This document shows, one piece after another, positions 8,246-17,278 of a stretch of 64,000 nucleotides of DNA. This stretch comes from an uncultured Coriobacteriia bacterium (lineage in GTDB: Bacteria; Actinomycetota; Coriobacteriia; Coriobacteriales; QAMH01), in contig CAOKAE010000001.1 in the NCBI GenBank assembly GCA_948466335.1, positions 62,001 to 126,000 on the forward strand. Direction: 5' to 3'. The position numbers and the translations under genes were made by a program. How positions within the stretch are numbered: position 1 is the stretch's first letter; each line of letters starts with the position of its first letter. The notes below the pieces were generated by a model. It saw only the letters and a list, made by a program, of their open reading frames with translations, was not told the DNA's origin and ran no database searches.

Positions 8246-9841
8246 CTACAGATCGATGTACCAGACGCGCTCGGTGTCGACGGTCGCCTCGAGCTCGCGG
8301 CGCACGTTGGCGGGAACCGGCTGGTTGAGGTTAATCAGCACCTCGACCAGGGGATGCTCGGCGTCCTTGGCGATTTGCATGGACTCGACGTTGATGTCGG
8401 CATCGCCAAACACCGTGCCGATCTTGCCAATCTGGCCGGGCTTGTCGGCATACTCGAGCACCACGAAGTCCTTCATCGGCACGAAGTCAACGGGCAGCCC
8501 CATGAAGTTGACGATGCGCGGCATGTCCGAGGTCATATCGCGCGTGACGCTGATGGAGTACTCCTCGTCACCGCACGATGCCACGATCTCGATATAGCTC
8601 GGATAGCTCTCGGACAGCGGGTCGGTGGCGGTCTCCACGACGATGCCACGCTGCTCGGCGATGTAGTTCGCATTGATGATGTTGACGGAAACCTCGCTGT
8701 TGAAGGTTACGCCGCCAGCCAGAGCCGCGGTACCCAGAATCGCCGGGTCGGTCTCCGCAATCTTGCCGCAGGCCGTCACCTTCAGCTTGTCGATGCCGCC
8801 ACCGACGACCTGCGCTAGAATCTCGCCGCCACGCTGGGCGACGGGGATGAAGTACTTGAGCTGCGCCATGACGTCGGCCGGAATGCGCGCGGCGTTCACA
8901 GCCGTAGCAACGGTCTTGCCCTCGAGACCGGCGATGACGTACTCGGCAATCTGCGTTGCGGCGCGAATCTGGGCCTCCTTGGTGGACGCGCCCAGGTGCG
9001 GGGTGATGACAGCGTTGTCGAACTTGTGGATGGGCGAATCGGAAACGGGCTCGTTCTCCCACACGTCGATGCCGGCACCGGCCAGATGGCCGTTCTCGAG
9101 CGCGTCGGCGAGCGCGTCGAGGTCGACCAGGCCACCGCGAGCCACGTTGAGGACGATGGCACCCTCGGGCATCTCGGCCAGCTGCTTGGCGCCGATCATG
9201 CCCGTGGTCTCGGGAGTCTTGGGCATGTGCAGGGTGATGAAGTCGGACTGCTTGCACACCTCGTCGATGTCATCGAGCAGCGTGATGCCGTAGTGAGCCG
9301 CACGCTCGGGCGGGCAGTACGGATCGTAGCCAATGAGCTTCATGCCAAAGGCGGCGGCACGCTCGGCGACCAGAAGGCCCACGTGACCGGTACCGAAGAT
9401 GCCGAGCGTCTTGTCCTGGAGCTCCTTGCCCGTGAACTTGGAGCGATCCCACTTGCCCTCCTTCATCGAAGCACTCGCGGCCGCGGTGTTGCGCGCGGTG
9501 GCGAGCATGAGGGCCATGGTTTGCTCGGCGGCAGACACGACGTTGGACAGCGGGGCATTGCACACGATGATGCCGCGCTCGGTCGCCGCCTCGCGATCGA
9601 TGTTGTCGACGCCCACGCCAGCGCGTCCGATGATCTTGAGGTTCTTCCCGGCCTCGATGACCTCGCGCGTGACCGTCGTGGCCGAGCGCACGATGAGCGC
9701 ATCGTACTCGGGAATCAGCTCGACAAGCTCCTCGGGGGTGGTGTCGGGCTTGAACGTGACTTCGTAGCCGGCATCTTCGAGGACGGCGATGCCCGCTGCG
9801 TTAAACTTTTCCGGAATGAGGACCTTCACGGTGGACTCCAT
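8246..9841 (-). CDS. serA: D-3-phosphoglycerate dehydrogenase
   Basis: A 531-residue long-form PGDH. It oxidises 3-phosphoglycerate to 3-phosphohydroxypyruvate with NAD+, the first step of serine synthesis. The catalytic/NAD-binding pair is clear: RAGVGVDNID, a GTGHVG Rossmann loop, NVARGGLVD and the active-site HLGAS. The intervening ASB-like domain and a C-terminal ACT domain (VLEYADKPGQIGKIGTVFGDADINVESM) follow. The frame extends 20 codons further, but GGAGAA before ATG 9841 and the MESTVKVLIPEKF start decide it. serC, the next enzyme, is at 17328-18407. Confidence 0.97.
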   Translation of the reverse strand: MESTVKVLIPEKFNAAGIAVLEDAGYEVTFKPDTTPEELVELIPEYDALIVRSATTVTREVIEAGKNLKIIGRAGVGVDNIDREAATERGIIVCNAPLSNVVSAAEQTMALMLATARNTAAASASMKEGKWDRSKFTGKELQDKTLGIFGTGHVGLLVAERAAAFGMKLIGYDPYCPPERAAHYGITLLDDIDEVCKQSDFITLHMPKTPETTGMIGAKQLAEMPEGAIVLNVARGGLVDLDALADALENGHLAGAGIDVWENEPVSDSPIHKFDNAVITPHLGASTKEAQIRAATQIAEYVIAGLEGKTVATAVNAARIPADVMAQLKYFIPVAQRGGEILAQVVGGGIDKLKVTACGKIAETDPAILGTAALAGGVTFNSEVSVNIINANYIAEQRGIVVETATDPLSESYPSYIEIVASCGDEEYSISVTRDMTSDMPRIVNFMGLPVDFVPMKDFVVLEYADKPGQIGKIGTVFGDADINVESMQIAKDAEHPLVEVLINLNQPVPANVRRELEATVDTERVWYIDL

Positions 9842-9967
9842 TTCTCCTGCCGATATTGACCGAGTAATATAGCACACTAAAGTGCCGTATGCTGTATACA
9901 TATATAGTTACATTACCGCGCATCGAATGTATCAAATGCTACATCTGAACACTTGAAAGGACGATTC

Positions 9968-10324
9968 ATGGCCTCATCATACGACGTCATCGTCGATACT
10001 CCCAAGTACCACCTTCAGGGGAAGGCGAAGCTCGAGCTCAAGGGCGATGCTGCCTGGGCACAGCTCGACATCACCGACTGGGGTTCGCTCGAGGGCGAGG
10101 GCACACGTGACGGCAAAAACTTCGTCGTATCCGGTGTCGCGCATATCGAAGGCAAGGACATCGAGTTCACCGCGCATGGCGCCACGTGGGCGAACAGCAT
10201 CGACGTCAAGGCCCAGACGAGCATTGGCGAAGTCGTCATCTACGGCACGATGACCGGGTACTCCGCCGGTGACGTGGTAGGCAACGACGCCGGCTTCGCG
10301 GGACGTTGGGCCGACGTCCAGTAA
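9968..10324 (+). CDS. Hypothetical small beta-rich protein
   Basis: A 118-residue soluble protein with no signal peptide or membrane segment. It is rich in alternating hydrophobic/charged strands (KLELKGDAAWAQLDITDW, DIEFTAHGA) and glycines, suggesting a small beta-barrel. GAAAGGA precedes the ATG at 9968. I do not recognise the family. It is divergent from serA and followed by a hairpin, so it appears monocistronic. Confidence 0.75.
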   Translation: MASSYDVIVDTPKYHLQGKAKLELKGDAAWAQLDITDWGSLEGEGTRDGKNFVVSGVAHIEGKDIEFTAHGATWANSIDVKAQTSIGEVVIYGTMTGYSAGDVVGNDAGFAGRWADVQ

Positions 10325-10354
10325 GCGCAGGTTCCCGTAAGCCATAACCTGCGC
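10325..10354 (+). terminator. Hairpin after the small hypothetical gene
   Basis: GCGCAGGTT and AACCTGCGC form a 9-bp stem with a 12-nt loop immediately after the stop codon. A TTTT run comes only 15 bp later, so it is a weak terminator candidate. Confidence 0.4.
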
Positions 10355-10433
10355 AAACACGGGCGTTTTGCTTGCATAGCACACGGTCACGATATATCCT
10401 CAACAGCAATTCCGCTCCAGAGAAAGGTCGATC

Positions 10434-10985
10434 ATGTCAACTGATTTCATCGCCATCGGGCAGCGCATCCAGGGCATTCGCGAGGCCTGCGACGTCACGC
10501 GCGAGGATATGGCAGCCGACCTCGACGTCGATCTGGAGACCTACACCAAGTGGGAGGAGACCGGCGCCGACGTGCCCATCTCGGCCATCTATCACATGGC
10601 CAACCGCTTCGGCATCGAGTTCACCGAGATCCTGACGGGCAAGTCGGGACACCTCGACACCTTCCATCTCATCAAGGCGGGCGAGGGTCGCGAGGTCGAC
10701 CGTATCCCCGGCTACCACTTCGAGGACCTGGCCTGGCGCTTCACGCAAAAGGACTTCCAGCCGCTGCTCGTCACGCTCGACCCCCACGACGAGCCCGCTG
10801 AGCTCGTCGACCACCGCGGCCAAGAATTCAACTACATCCTCGAGGGCTCCATCGTCTTCACCTTCGACGACCGCGAAATCATCCTCGATGCGGGCGATTC
10901 CATCTTCTTCAATCCGGAGCACATGCACGGGCAGCGCTGCAACGGCGACGTACCCGCCAAGTTCCTCACCATCATCAGCGAATGA
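10434..10985 (+). CDS. XRE-family regulator with cupin domain
   Basis: A 183-residue regulator. The N-terminal 60 residues are an XRE-type helix-turn-helix (IREACDVTREDMAADLDVDLETYTKWE). Residues about 105-180 are a cupin barrel (HRGQEFNYILEGSIVFTFDDREIILDAGDSIFFNPEHMHGQ) that probably senses a small ligand. AGAAAGG precedes the ATG. It is followed by the acyl-CoA-synthetase-like gene on the same strand, a pairing common in gut anaerobes, and probably controls it. Its TGA stop lies inside the AATGAG arm of a dispersed palindrome. Confidence 0.9.
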   Translation: MSTDFIAIGQRIQGIREACDVTREDMAADLDVDLETYTKWEETGADVPISAIYHMANRFGIEFTEILTGKSGHLDTFHLIKAGEGREVDRIPGYHFEDLAWRFTQKDFQPLLVTLDPHDEPAELVDHRGQEFNYILEGSIVFTFDDREIILDAGDSIFFNPEHMHGQRCNGDVPAKFLTIISE

Positions 10986-11035
10986 GACAAATGTGTCTGA
11001 CCAATTTGTCTCATTAACGACAGGAACCAGCAAGG
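10981..11035. repeat. AATGAGACA palindrome plus spacer, single copy
   Basis: The 35-bp palindrome is 10981-11015, with 12-bp perfect arms ending AAT/ATT and a GTCTGACC loop in forward orientation. Bases 11016-11035 match the 20-bp spacer seen in doublets, but the second palindrome is absent. It contains the stop codon of the XRE-cupin gene and forms the leader before the AMP-binding gene. Confidence 0.9.
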
Positions 11036-11052
11036 AAAGAACAGGAAAGACC

Positions 11053-12726
11053 GTGGACTACATACTCAAGAAATACTGCCCCCGCATCGAGTTCGACTCC
11101 TACGAGGACTTCTATGAGAACTTCCGGATAGAGGTGCCCGAGAACTTCAACTTCGCCTACGACGTCGTTGACGAGTGGGCGCGCGTCGAACCCGAGAAGA
11201 AGGCCCTCGTGTGGATCAACGACGCCGGCGAGGAACGTACCTTCACGTTCACGGACATCTCGCGTCTCTCGAACCGCGCGGCCAACGCGTTTTGGCAGCT
11301 CGGCATCCGCAAGGGCGACGTCGTCATGATGATGCTGCGCCGCCGCTGGGAATACTGGGTGTGCGCGGTGGCGCTCGCCAAGATCGGTGCCTCGATCATC
11401 CCCGCGACCATCCAACTCACCTCGAAGGACATCGCCTACCGCGCGAATTCCGCCGACGTGAAGATGGTGATTTGCGTTGACGACGACTACGTGGTCGAGC
11501 AGGTGGAAGGCGCGCTGCCCAACGCCGCGAGCATCAAGGACAAGGTGCTCGTCGCCGGCACGCACGAGGGTTGGCTGTCCTTCGACGAGCTCATCGAGGG
11601 TGCGAGCGACGAGTGGGAGCGCCCCACGGGAGACGCCGCCACGTCCATCGACGACATAATGCTCATCTACTTCACGAGCGGCACGACCGGCAACGCCAAG
11701 GCCGTCGAGCACAGCTTCAAGCACCCGCTGGGCCACATCCTCACCGCCAAGTACTGGCAGCAGGTGCGCGAGAATCACCTGCATATGTCCGTGACCGACA
11801 GCGGTTGGGCCAAGTTTGGCTGGGGCAAGATCTACGGCCAGTGGATCGCCGGCGCGACGATCTTCTGCTACGACATGGACAAGTTCATACCTGCCAAGCT
11901 GCTGCAGGTCATGCAGGACTACGACCTCGCGACGTTTTGCGCGCCGCCCACCATGTATCGCTTCATGCTGCAGGAAGACGTCTCGGCCTACGACCTCTCG
12001 TCCATCGAGAACTTCGCGACCGCGGGCGAACCCCTCAACGGCGAGGTGACCATCCAATGGGAGAAGCTCACGGGTAAGAAGATCCGCGAGGGCTTTGGCC
12101 AGACGGAAGGACCCGTGCTGCTAGCCACCTATCCGTGGATCGAGCCACGCCCCGGTTCCATGGGCAAGCCGAGCCCGCTGCTCAACATCAAGCTCCTCGA
12201 TGATGACGGCCGCGAAGTCGACGATGGTAGCGAAGGTGCTATCTGCGTCACGGGCCTCAAGGAAGCCTATCCGCCGGGCCTGTTCGTGGGCTACTACAAC
12301 GAGCCCGAGCGCACGGCTGAGGCCGTGGGTGGCGAGTACTACAACCTGCACGACATGGCGTGGCGCGACACCGATGGGTACTGCTTCTTCGTGGGTCGCA
12401 ACGACGACGTCATCAAGTGCTCCGGCTACCGCATCGGCCCCTTCGAGGTGGAAAGCGCGCTCGTGGCGCATCCGGCTGTCGTCGAGTGTGCCGTCACCGC
12501 CGCTCCCGACCCGGTGCGCGGCAAGGTCGTGAAGGCGTCCATCATCCTCGCGAAGGGCTACGAGCCGAGCGACGAACTCACCAAGGAGCTGCAAGACCAC
12601 GTCAAGCACACGACGGCGCCGTACAAGTACCCGCGCATCGTGGAATATGTCGATGACCTGCCCAAGACCATCGGTGGCAAGATCAAGCGCAAGATGATCC
12701 GCAACGCCGACGGGGTTACGGACTAA
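11053..12726 (+). CDS. AMP-dependent acyl-CoA synthetase-like enzyme
   Basis: A 557-residue member of the ANL adenylating superfamily, closest in layout to medium-chain acyl-CoA synthetases. The P-loop YFTSGTTGNAK lies near residue 205, GFGQTEGP is the A5 motif, MAWRDTDGYCFFVGRNDDVIK the A7/A8 hinge, and KTIGGKIKR holds the A10 lysine. It should activate a carboxylic acid as acyl-AMP and transfer it to CoA; the substrate is not deducible. The GTG at 11053 (VDYILKKYCPRIEF) with GGAAAGA upstream is preferred over the longer frame that runs through the repeat. It is probably controlled by the XRE-cupin protein. Confidence 0.9.
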   Translation: MDYILKKYCPRIEFDSYEDFYENFRIEVPENFNFAYDVVDEWARVEPEKKALVWINDAGEERTFTFTDISRLSNRAANAFWQLGIRKGDVVMMMLRRRWEYWVCAVALAKIGASIIPATIQLTSKDIAYRANSADVKMVICVDDDYVVEQVEGALPNAASIKDKVLVAGTHEGWLSFDELIEGASDEWERPTGDAATSIDDIMLIYFTSGTTGNAKAVEHSFKHPLGHILTAKYWQQVRENHLHMSVTDSGWAKFGWGKIYGQWIAGATIFCYDMDKFIPAKLLQVMQDYDLATFCAPPTMYRFMLQEDVSAYDLSSIENFATAGEPLNGEVTIQWEKLTGKKIREGFGQTEGPVLLATYPWIEPRPGSMGKPSPLLNIKLLDDDGREVDDGSEGAICVTGLKEAYPPGLFVGYYNEPERTAEAVGGEYYNLHDMAWRDTDGYCFFVGRNDDVIKCSGYRIGPFEVESALVAHPAVVECAVTAAPDPVRGKVVKASIILAKGYEPSDELTKELQDHVKHTTAPYKYPRIVEYVDDLPKTIGGKIKRKMIRNADGVTD

Positions 12727-12760
12727 GCTCAGATTGAGGGCTGGCTCTCAATCTGAGCTT
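12725..12760. terminator. Bidirectional terminator hairpin
   Basis: AAGCTCAGATTGAG and its exact complement give 14-bp arms around an 8-nt loop. It lies between the convergent AMP-binding and ilvN genes and can serve both strands. Confidence 0.75.
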
Positions 12761-12780
12761 GTCCTCCACGGTTAAATTGG

Positions 12781-13254
12781 CTAGTCGTTCGCCAGAGCGA
12801 TCTTGCCGGTGCGGATCATTTCCCTGATGCCGTAAGGGCTCAGAAGCGTCTCGAAGGCCTCGAGCCTTCCGGCTGTCTCGGTCAGCTCGATGATGAGCGA
12901 GTCGCTTGCTCCACCGTCGATCTTGGCCCCGAAGTTCTTCGCAAGCTCGATGATCTCACCGCGCTTCTCGGGAGGCACATCCACCTTGAAGAGCACGAGT
13001 TCGCGCTCGATGTGGTCCATGTCGGTGAGGTCGGTCACCTTGTACACGTTGATGAGCTTGTGGAGCTGCTTGGTCACCTGCTCGACGATATGCTCGTCGG
13101 CGTCGACCACCATGGTCACGCGGCTACGCACGTCTTCCTCGGTATTGCTGACGGCCAGCGATTCGATGTTGAAGCCACGGCGTGAGACGAGGCCGGCGAT
13201 GCGGGCCAGCACGCCCGGCTTGTTGTCGACCCATACCGAAAGAACACGCGACAT
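12781..13254 (-). CDS. ilvN: Acetolactate synthase, small regulatory subunit
   Basis: A 157-residue regulatory subunit of acetohydroxyacid synthase. An N-terminal ACT domain (VLSVWVDNKPGVLARIAGLVSRRGFNIESL) is followed by the ALS_ss_C domain (KIDGGASDSLIIELTETAGRLEAF). It confers valine feedback inhibition on IlvB. The ATG is 2 bp after the ilvB stop and its GAGGAG ribosome site lies inside ilvB, so the two are translationally coupled. Confidence 0.96.
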   Translation of the reverse strand: MSRVLSVWVDNKPGVLARIAGLVSRRGFNIESLAVSNTEEDVRSRVTMVVDADEHIVEQVTKQLHKLINVYKVTDLTDMDHIERELVLFKVDVPPEKRGEIIELAKNFGAKIDGGASDSLIIELTETAGRLEAFETLLSPYGIREMIRTGKIALAND

Positions 13255-13256
13255 GG

Positions 13257-14975
13257 CTACTCCTCGTCTCGCAGGTCTGAAACGCCCTTGGCCGAGCCGT
13301 CGCACGCGTCCTTGGGATACACGTCCTCGTCGCTCGTGATGGGAATCCACAGAAGCGACGGCTCTTCGTCCGCAAGCCATTGCCGCATGGTCGCCTCGAG
13401 CTCCGACGGGGTTTCGGCCTTGCGCCCGCTCCACCCATAGGCGCAAGCCAGCGCGACGAAATCGGGATTACCGGTGAACAGCGTCTGGCTATAGCGCTCG
13501 TCGTGGAACTGTTCCTGCATCTGGCGCACCATGCCCAGGCAGCTATTATCGAGCAACAACACCTTGACCGGCAGGTCGTTCTCGCGAATCGTGGCCATCT
13601 CCTGGATGTTCATCTGGATGGAGCCATCGCCCGTGATGCAGATGACGCGGCTGCGGGGCAATCCGAGCTGGGCACCCATGGCCGCCGGCAGACCGAACCC
13701 CATGGTTCCCGCACCGCCGCTTGACGCGAAGCTGCGCGGCCTCGTGGTGTGGATGAGCTGGCTCGCCCACATCTGGTGCTGGCCCACGTCGGTGGTGAAG
13801 ATGGTGTCGCGATCCTTCGTGAGCTCGTCCAGGAGCATCATCACCTGCTCGGGGCGAATCGTCTGCTCGTCGCGCATGATGCGATGGGGCTGCTCGCGCT
13901 TCCATTGCGCGATGCTCTCGAGCCATGCGGTGGTTTGCGGTTGCGCGCCATCCTTGCGCAGCTCCTCGATGAGGGAGCCGAGCACCGTCTTCACATCGCC
14001 CACGATGGGGATGTCGGCGTGGTGGTTCTTGCCTATCTCGGCGGGGTCGATGTCGATGTGTATCACGCGCGCATGCGGCGCGAAGGCCTCCGCATCGCCT
14101 GTCGAGCGATTCGCGAAGCGCGTGCCCACGGCTAGCACGAGGTCGCTTTGATGCATCGTCTCGTTGGCGGCCGGCAGACCATACATGCCGAGCATTCCCA
14201 GGTTGAGCGGGCTATCCTCGGGAAAGCCGCCCTTGCCGGTGAGGGTGGTGGCGACGGGAATCTGCATGGATTCGGCAAGCTGCGCGAGTTCGGGCGTGGC
14301 ACCCGAGGCGATGACACCGCCTCCCGCGTAAATGACGGGACGCTTCGCCTGCTCGATGGCATGGGCCGCCTGCTTCACCTGCCTGCTATTACCCTTGTAG
14401 GTGGGCTTGTAGGATTGGAGCCTGACCTCGGCGGGATAGCTATAGGCAACGTCGAGCTCGCGGGCGAGATTGCTCGGGATATCGATGACCACGGGACCCG
14501 GACGGCCCGTCGAGGCGATGTGATAGGCCTGGGCGACGGTGGCGGGGATTTCCGCCGCGCTCTTGACGAGATAGCTGTGCTTGACGATGGGGAGCGTGAT
14601 GCCCGTCATGTCCGACTCCTGGAACGCGTCGCTGCCCAGCGCGTCGGTGGGCACCTGACCGGTGATGACGACGAGCGGGATGGAGTCCATGTAGGCGGTG
14701 GCGATGCCCGTGACGGTGTTGGTGGCACCGGGGCCGCTCGTGACGATGACGGTACCCGGCTTGCCGGTAGCCCGCGCGTAACCATCGGCTGCATGCACGG
14801 CGCCCTGCTCGTGACGCACGAGGACGTGGTCGAGCTTGCTGCTATCGTAGAGCGCGTCGTAGATGTCGAGGGCATGGCCGCCGGGGTAGCCGAAGACGGT
14901 TTCGACGCCGGCATCCTCGAGTGCGCGAATGAGGCACTGGGCTCCGTTCATCTTCGTTTCGTTGCGCTTGCTCAT
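13257..14975 (-). CDS. ilvB: Acetolactate synthase, large catalytic subunit
   Basis: A 572-residue ThDP enzyme that condenses two pyruvates (or pyruvate and 2-oxobutyrate) in branched-chain amino-acid synthesis. GYPGGHALDIYDAL and the catalytic Glu56 (VRHEQGAVHAADGYAR) mark the Pyr domain. GDGSIQMNIQEMATI...DNSCLGM is the ThDP-Mg motif. The sequence is full length with no gap. It is the first gene of an ilvBN pair, and no further ilv genes are adjacent. Confidence 0.97.
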   Translation of the reverse strand: MSKRNETKMNGAQCLIRALEDAGVETVFGYPGGHALDIYDALYDSSKLDHVLVRHEQGAVHAADGYARATGKPGTVIVTSGPGATNTVTGIATAYMDSIPLVVITGQVPTDALGSDAFQESDMTGITLPIVKHSYLVKSAAEIPATVAQAYHIASTGRPGPVVIDIPSNLARELDVAYSYPAEVRLQSYKPTYKGNSRQVKQAAHAIEQAKRPVIYAGGGVIASGATPELAQLAESMQIPVATTLTGKGGFPEDSPLNLGMLGMYGLPAANETMHQSDLVLAVGTRFANRSTGDAEAFAPHARVIHIDIDPAEIGKNHHADIPIVGDVKTVLGSLIEELRKDGAQPQTTAWLESIAQWKREQPHRIMRDEQTIRPEQVMMLLDELTKDRDTIFTTDVGQHQMWASQLIHTTRPRSFASSGGAGTMGFGLPAAMGAQLGLPRSRVICITGDGSIQMNIQEMATIRENDLPVKVLLLDNSCLGMVRQMQEQFHDERYSQTLFTGNPDFVALACAYGWSGRKAETPSELEATMRQWLADEEPSLLWIPITSDEDVYPKDACDGSAKGVSDLRDEE

Positions 14976-15028
14976 CGCGATACCGTCGTTTCCCTCGTCA
15001 TTGGGCTTTGATAGCGTAATTACCTATT

Positions 15029-15910
15029 CTACGCGAGGAAGAGCTCGTTGACGACGAGCATCACGGCCGCCACGGCGAGCAAACCCGAGAAGATGAAGCG
15101 CAGCGTGCGTTCGGGCACGCGCGAAACGAGCTTCGCGCCCAGCACGGCGCCGGGAATCGCACCCACGCATAGCATGATACCCGCCAGGTAATCGATATGG
15201 CCGAGCATGGCCTGCTGGATGACGCCCGGGATTGCCAGGATGATGATGGCGATGAGCGAGGTGCCCGAGGTGTTCTTCATGGGGATGCCGAGCCACGCCG
15301 TCATGAGCGGCACCATGATGAAGCCGCCGCCCACACCCACGTAGCCCGAGGCGAAGCCCGCTATCAGGCCGATGACGATGCCAAGGGCGACGTTGCGTGC
15401 CGCGAGCGCGGGGGCCGCGGGGCATGATACGCGAGGGTCTGTCCCCTCATTGTCGGGCGGCGTTGAGTCGGGGGTCTGTCCCCTCATTGTCGCCTGCGCT
15501 GAAGTGCGGGGGTCTGTCCCCCTCTTATTGCCGCCCATGCGAAGCGCTTTGCTGAGCATGGTGAACGCCGAATACGCGATGATAACCGCCGCCACGAGCA
15601 TGATGAGCCACGCCGGTGATATCGATCCCAGATACACGCCAGCAGACGAGGTGATAGCGCCCGCCACGCCAAGGATGATGCCGAGCTTGGGAATGCAGGT
15701 ACGCGAGCGAATGTGCGCAACGGCACCCGCAAGCGAGATGGGGATGATCGCGAAGAGCGAGGTCGCCGTGGCCATGAAGGCGTCAAGTCCGTAGCCCAGG
15801 CGCAGGACGGGAATGATGATGGTGCCGCCACCGATACCGAGCAATCCCGACAGCACGCCGATGCCGAGGCCCACGACGATGAGCACAATGGATGTGATTA
15901 CGAGCTCCAT
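15029..15910 (-). CDS. TSUP (TauE/SafE) family membrane permease with repeat insertion
   Basis: A 293-residue integral membrane protein with the two GG(G)-containing half-repeats of the sulfite/organosulfonate exporter family (GLLGIGGGTIIIPVL and GYVGVGGGFIMVPLM). About eight hydrophobic segments are visible. The central cytoplasmic loop, residues about 125-165, is hydrophilic and translated from three copies of a GGGTCTGTCCCC repeat (RGTDPR...RGQTPD...EGTDPR). Typical members are about 250 residues, so the loop accounts for the extra length. The ATG at 15910 (MELVITS) is preferred; the longer frame runs into an upstream palindrome. The substrate is unknown. Confidence 0.88.
   Translation of the reverse strand: MELVITSIVLIVVGLGIGVLSGLLGIGGGTIIIPVLRLGYGLDAFMATATSLFAIIPISLAGAVAHIRSRTCIPKLGIILGVAGAITSSAGVYLGSISPAWLIMLVAAVIIAYSAFTMLSKALRMGGNKRGTDPRTSAQATMRGQTPDSTPPDNEGTDPRVSCPAAPALAARNVALGIVIGLIAGFASGYVGVGGGFIMVPLMTAWLGIPMKNTSGTSLIAIIILAIPGVIQQAMLGHIDYLAGIMLCVGAIPGAVLGAKLVSRVPERTLRFIFSGLLAVAAVMLVVNELFLA
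15435..15530. repeat. GGGTCTGTCCCC repeat, three in-gene copies
   Basis: GGGTCTGTCCCC recurs at about 15435, 15472 and 15510 with a 37-38 bp period; copies one and two continue CTCATTGTC. They lie inside the TSUP coding frame and keep it open. Related intergenic copies (GGGGACGGACCC, GGGGACAGACCC) are at 58320-58372. Confidence 0.8.
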
Positions 15911-15922
15911 GTCACCATGATA

Positions 15923-15977
15923 AATGAGACAGATTTGTCTGACCAATCTGTCTCATTATTTGACGGTACTTGTCAAA
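15923..15977. repeat. AATGAGACA palindrome plus spacer, single copy
   Basis: The 35-bp palindrome (15923-15957) has a forward GTCTGACC loop and compensated arm bases GAT/ATC. A spacer-like 20 bp containing GGTACTTG follows. It lies between the TSUP gene start and the stop of the upstream secreted hydrolase gene. Confidence 0.9.
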
Positions 15978-15984
15978 CCCTGCA

Positions 15985-17046
15985 TTAGATGAGGGCCATT
16001 TGCTCCGCACAGGTGCTATACCAATGGCCGGCGTTGGAGGGACAGTACGTAGCAGCGGCCTCGCGCGTGAGATAGCCGCCGTACAACGACCCGCCGAGCG
16101 CGGAAACGACCCTGTTGATGCCCTCTTCCCATGAGCCGAAGCTGTAGCTGCCGTATCCCCATGCGTTGTGCGAGCGGAAGCACGCAGCACCCTTGCTGCT
16201 CTCGACATAGGAGATGGCCGGTGCCCAGCGCGGGTCGACGCCGTTATCCCAGGCGGCAGCCGCGTAGTACTCGCCCGTGCCGGCCATGGGCGAACCCGAG
16301 AGGTACGCGTCGATGCGCGGTGCCCAGCTATCGACGAAATCGGCCTTGTCAGCCGACCATCCCACATGGGAGGCGCTTGCCGACGATGCCGCGCTGCTTG
16401 CCGCGCTTGCAGCCTGCTTTTCCTCGGCGCTGGCCGAGGAGGAGTTGATGACGTACTGGTTTGCCTGCTGCTCGGCGGCCTGCGCCGCGGCGGCCCGTGC
16501 CGCCACGCGCTCGCGAGCCTCGCGGGCCTGCTGCAGCGACGCGAGTGCGTCCTGCGCCGCCTGGTCCGCGCCCGCCTTGTCGCTTTCGAGCTGCTGCCTG
16601 GCGTTCTTGAGCTCGGATTCCATCTGGATGGCGTTCTGGATTTCCGCCGTGTTGTACTCGAGGATCCAATTGTAGGAATCGACGATGGCCAACATGTCGG
16701 TGACGCTCGTGGACTCGAGCAGCATCATGAGGATGCTCGACGAATCGTACTCGTACTTGTAGAGCGCCCGCACGCTCTCGTCGGAGCGCTCGCGCTGTGC
16801 GGGGAGCTTGGCTTCGAGCTCGGCAATGCGGGCGTCGAGCTGCGCTATCTCGGACGCAAGCTCCTCCTGGCGCGAGATGGCGTCGTTATAGGCATCGGCG
16901 CTCGACTTGACCTGCGCCTCGAGCTCTTCTGCTTCTTCGTCTGCGATGGATGTCTGCACAAACCCGCTGCCGACAAGGCCGAACACCAGCGCGATTAGGG
17001 ATGCAAGCGCCAGGACGATGCCTCGGTTGAGTGCGTGTTGCAGCAA
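15985..17046 (-). CDS. Secreted coiled-coil peptidoglycan hydrolase-like protein
   Basis: A 353-residue exported protein. An N-terminal hydrophobic signal segment (residues 8-33) leads into a long coiled coil (about 35-200: EEAEELEAQVKSS...ARIAELEAKL...) resembling the PcsB/RipA-type regulatory coiled coil. An Ala/Ser-rich linker follows. The C-terminal 130 residues (DPRWAPAISYVESSKG...NAWGYGSYSFGSWEEGINRVVSALGG) look like a lysozyme/transglycosylase-like fold with a candidate catalytic Glu in YVESS. The start is TTG at 17046 with GAGG upstream. It probably acts in cell-wall remodelling; the enzyme class is inferred. Confidence 0.75.
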   Translation of the reverse strand: MLQHALNRGIVLALASLIALVFGLVGSGFVQTSIADEEAEELEAQVKSSADAYNDAISRQEELASEIAQLDARIAELEAKLPAQRERSDESVRALYKYEYDSSSILMMLLESTSVTDMLAIVDSYNWILEYNTAEIQNAIQMESELKNARQQLESDKAGADQAAQDALASLQQAREARERVAARAAAAQAAEQQANQYVINSSSASAEEKQAASAASSAASSASASHVGWSADKADFVDSWAPRIDAYLSGSPMAGTGEYYAAAAWDNGVDPRWAPAISYVESSKGAACFRSHNAWGYGSYSFGSWEEGINRVVSALGGSLYGGYLTREAAATYCPSNAGHWYSTCAEQMALI

Positions 17047-17244
17047 AAGGTGACCTCATTTACGCTTCGTTTACGTGCATGTGGCATATCACTTTAGCGT
17101 AAGCCCGTGACATGCTCAAAAGCCATCACATTCCCTACATATCCCCTTCACAACTGCTGTTAAGGTGTTCGCGAACATTCCCGTCCCACTAGAAGGCGCT
17201 TCGTCGATAGTTTTGTCATTTCGGTCGAAATGGCAGGTGAGAAC

Positions 17245-17272
17245 AAAAAGGCGCCCGCGCAATGCGGACGCC
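17245..17272 (-). terminator. Rho-independent terminator of serC
   Basis: On the minus strand a GC-rich 9-bp stem (GGCGTCCGC / GCGGGCGCC, one mismatch) is followed directly by TTTTTGTT. It lies 55 bp downstream of the serC stop. Confidence 0.8.
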
Positions 17273-17278
17273 CCTCGT

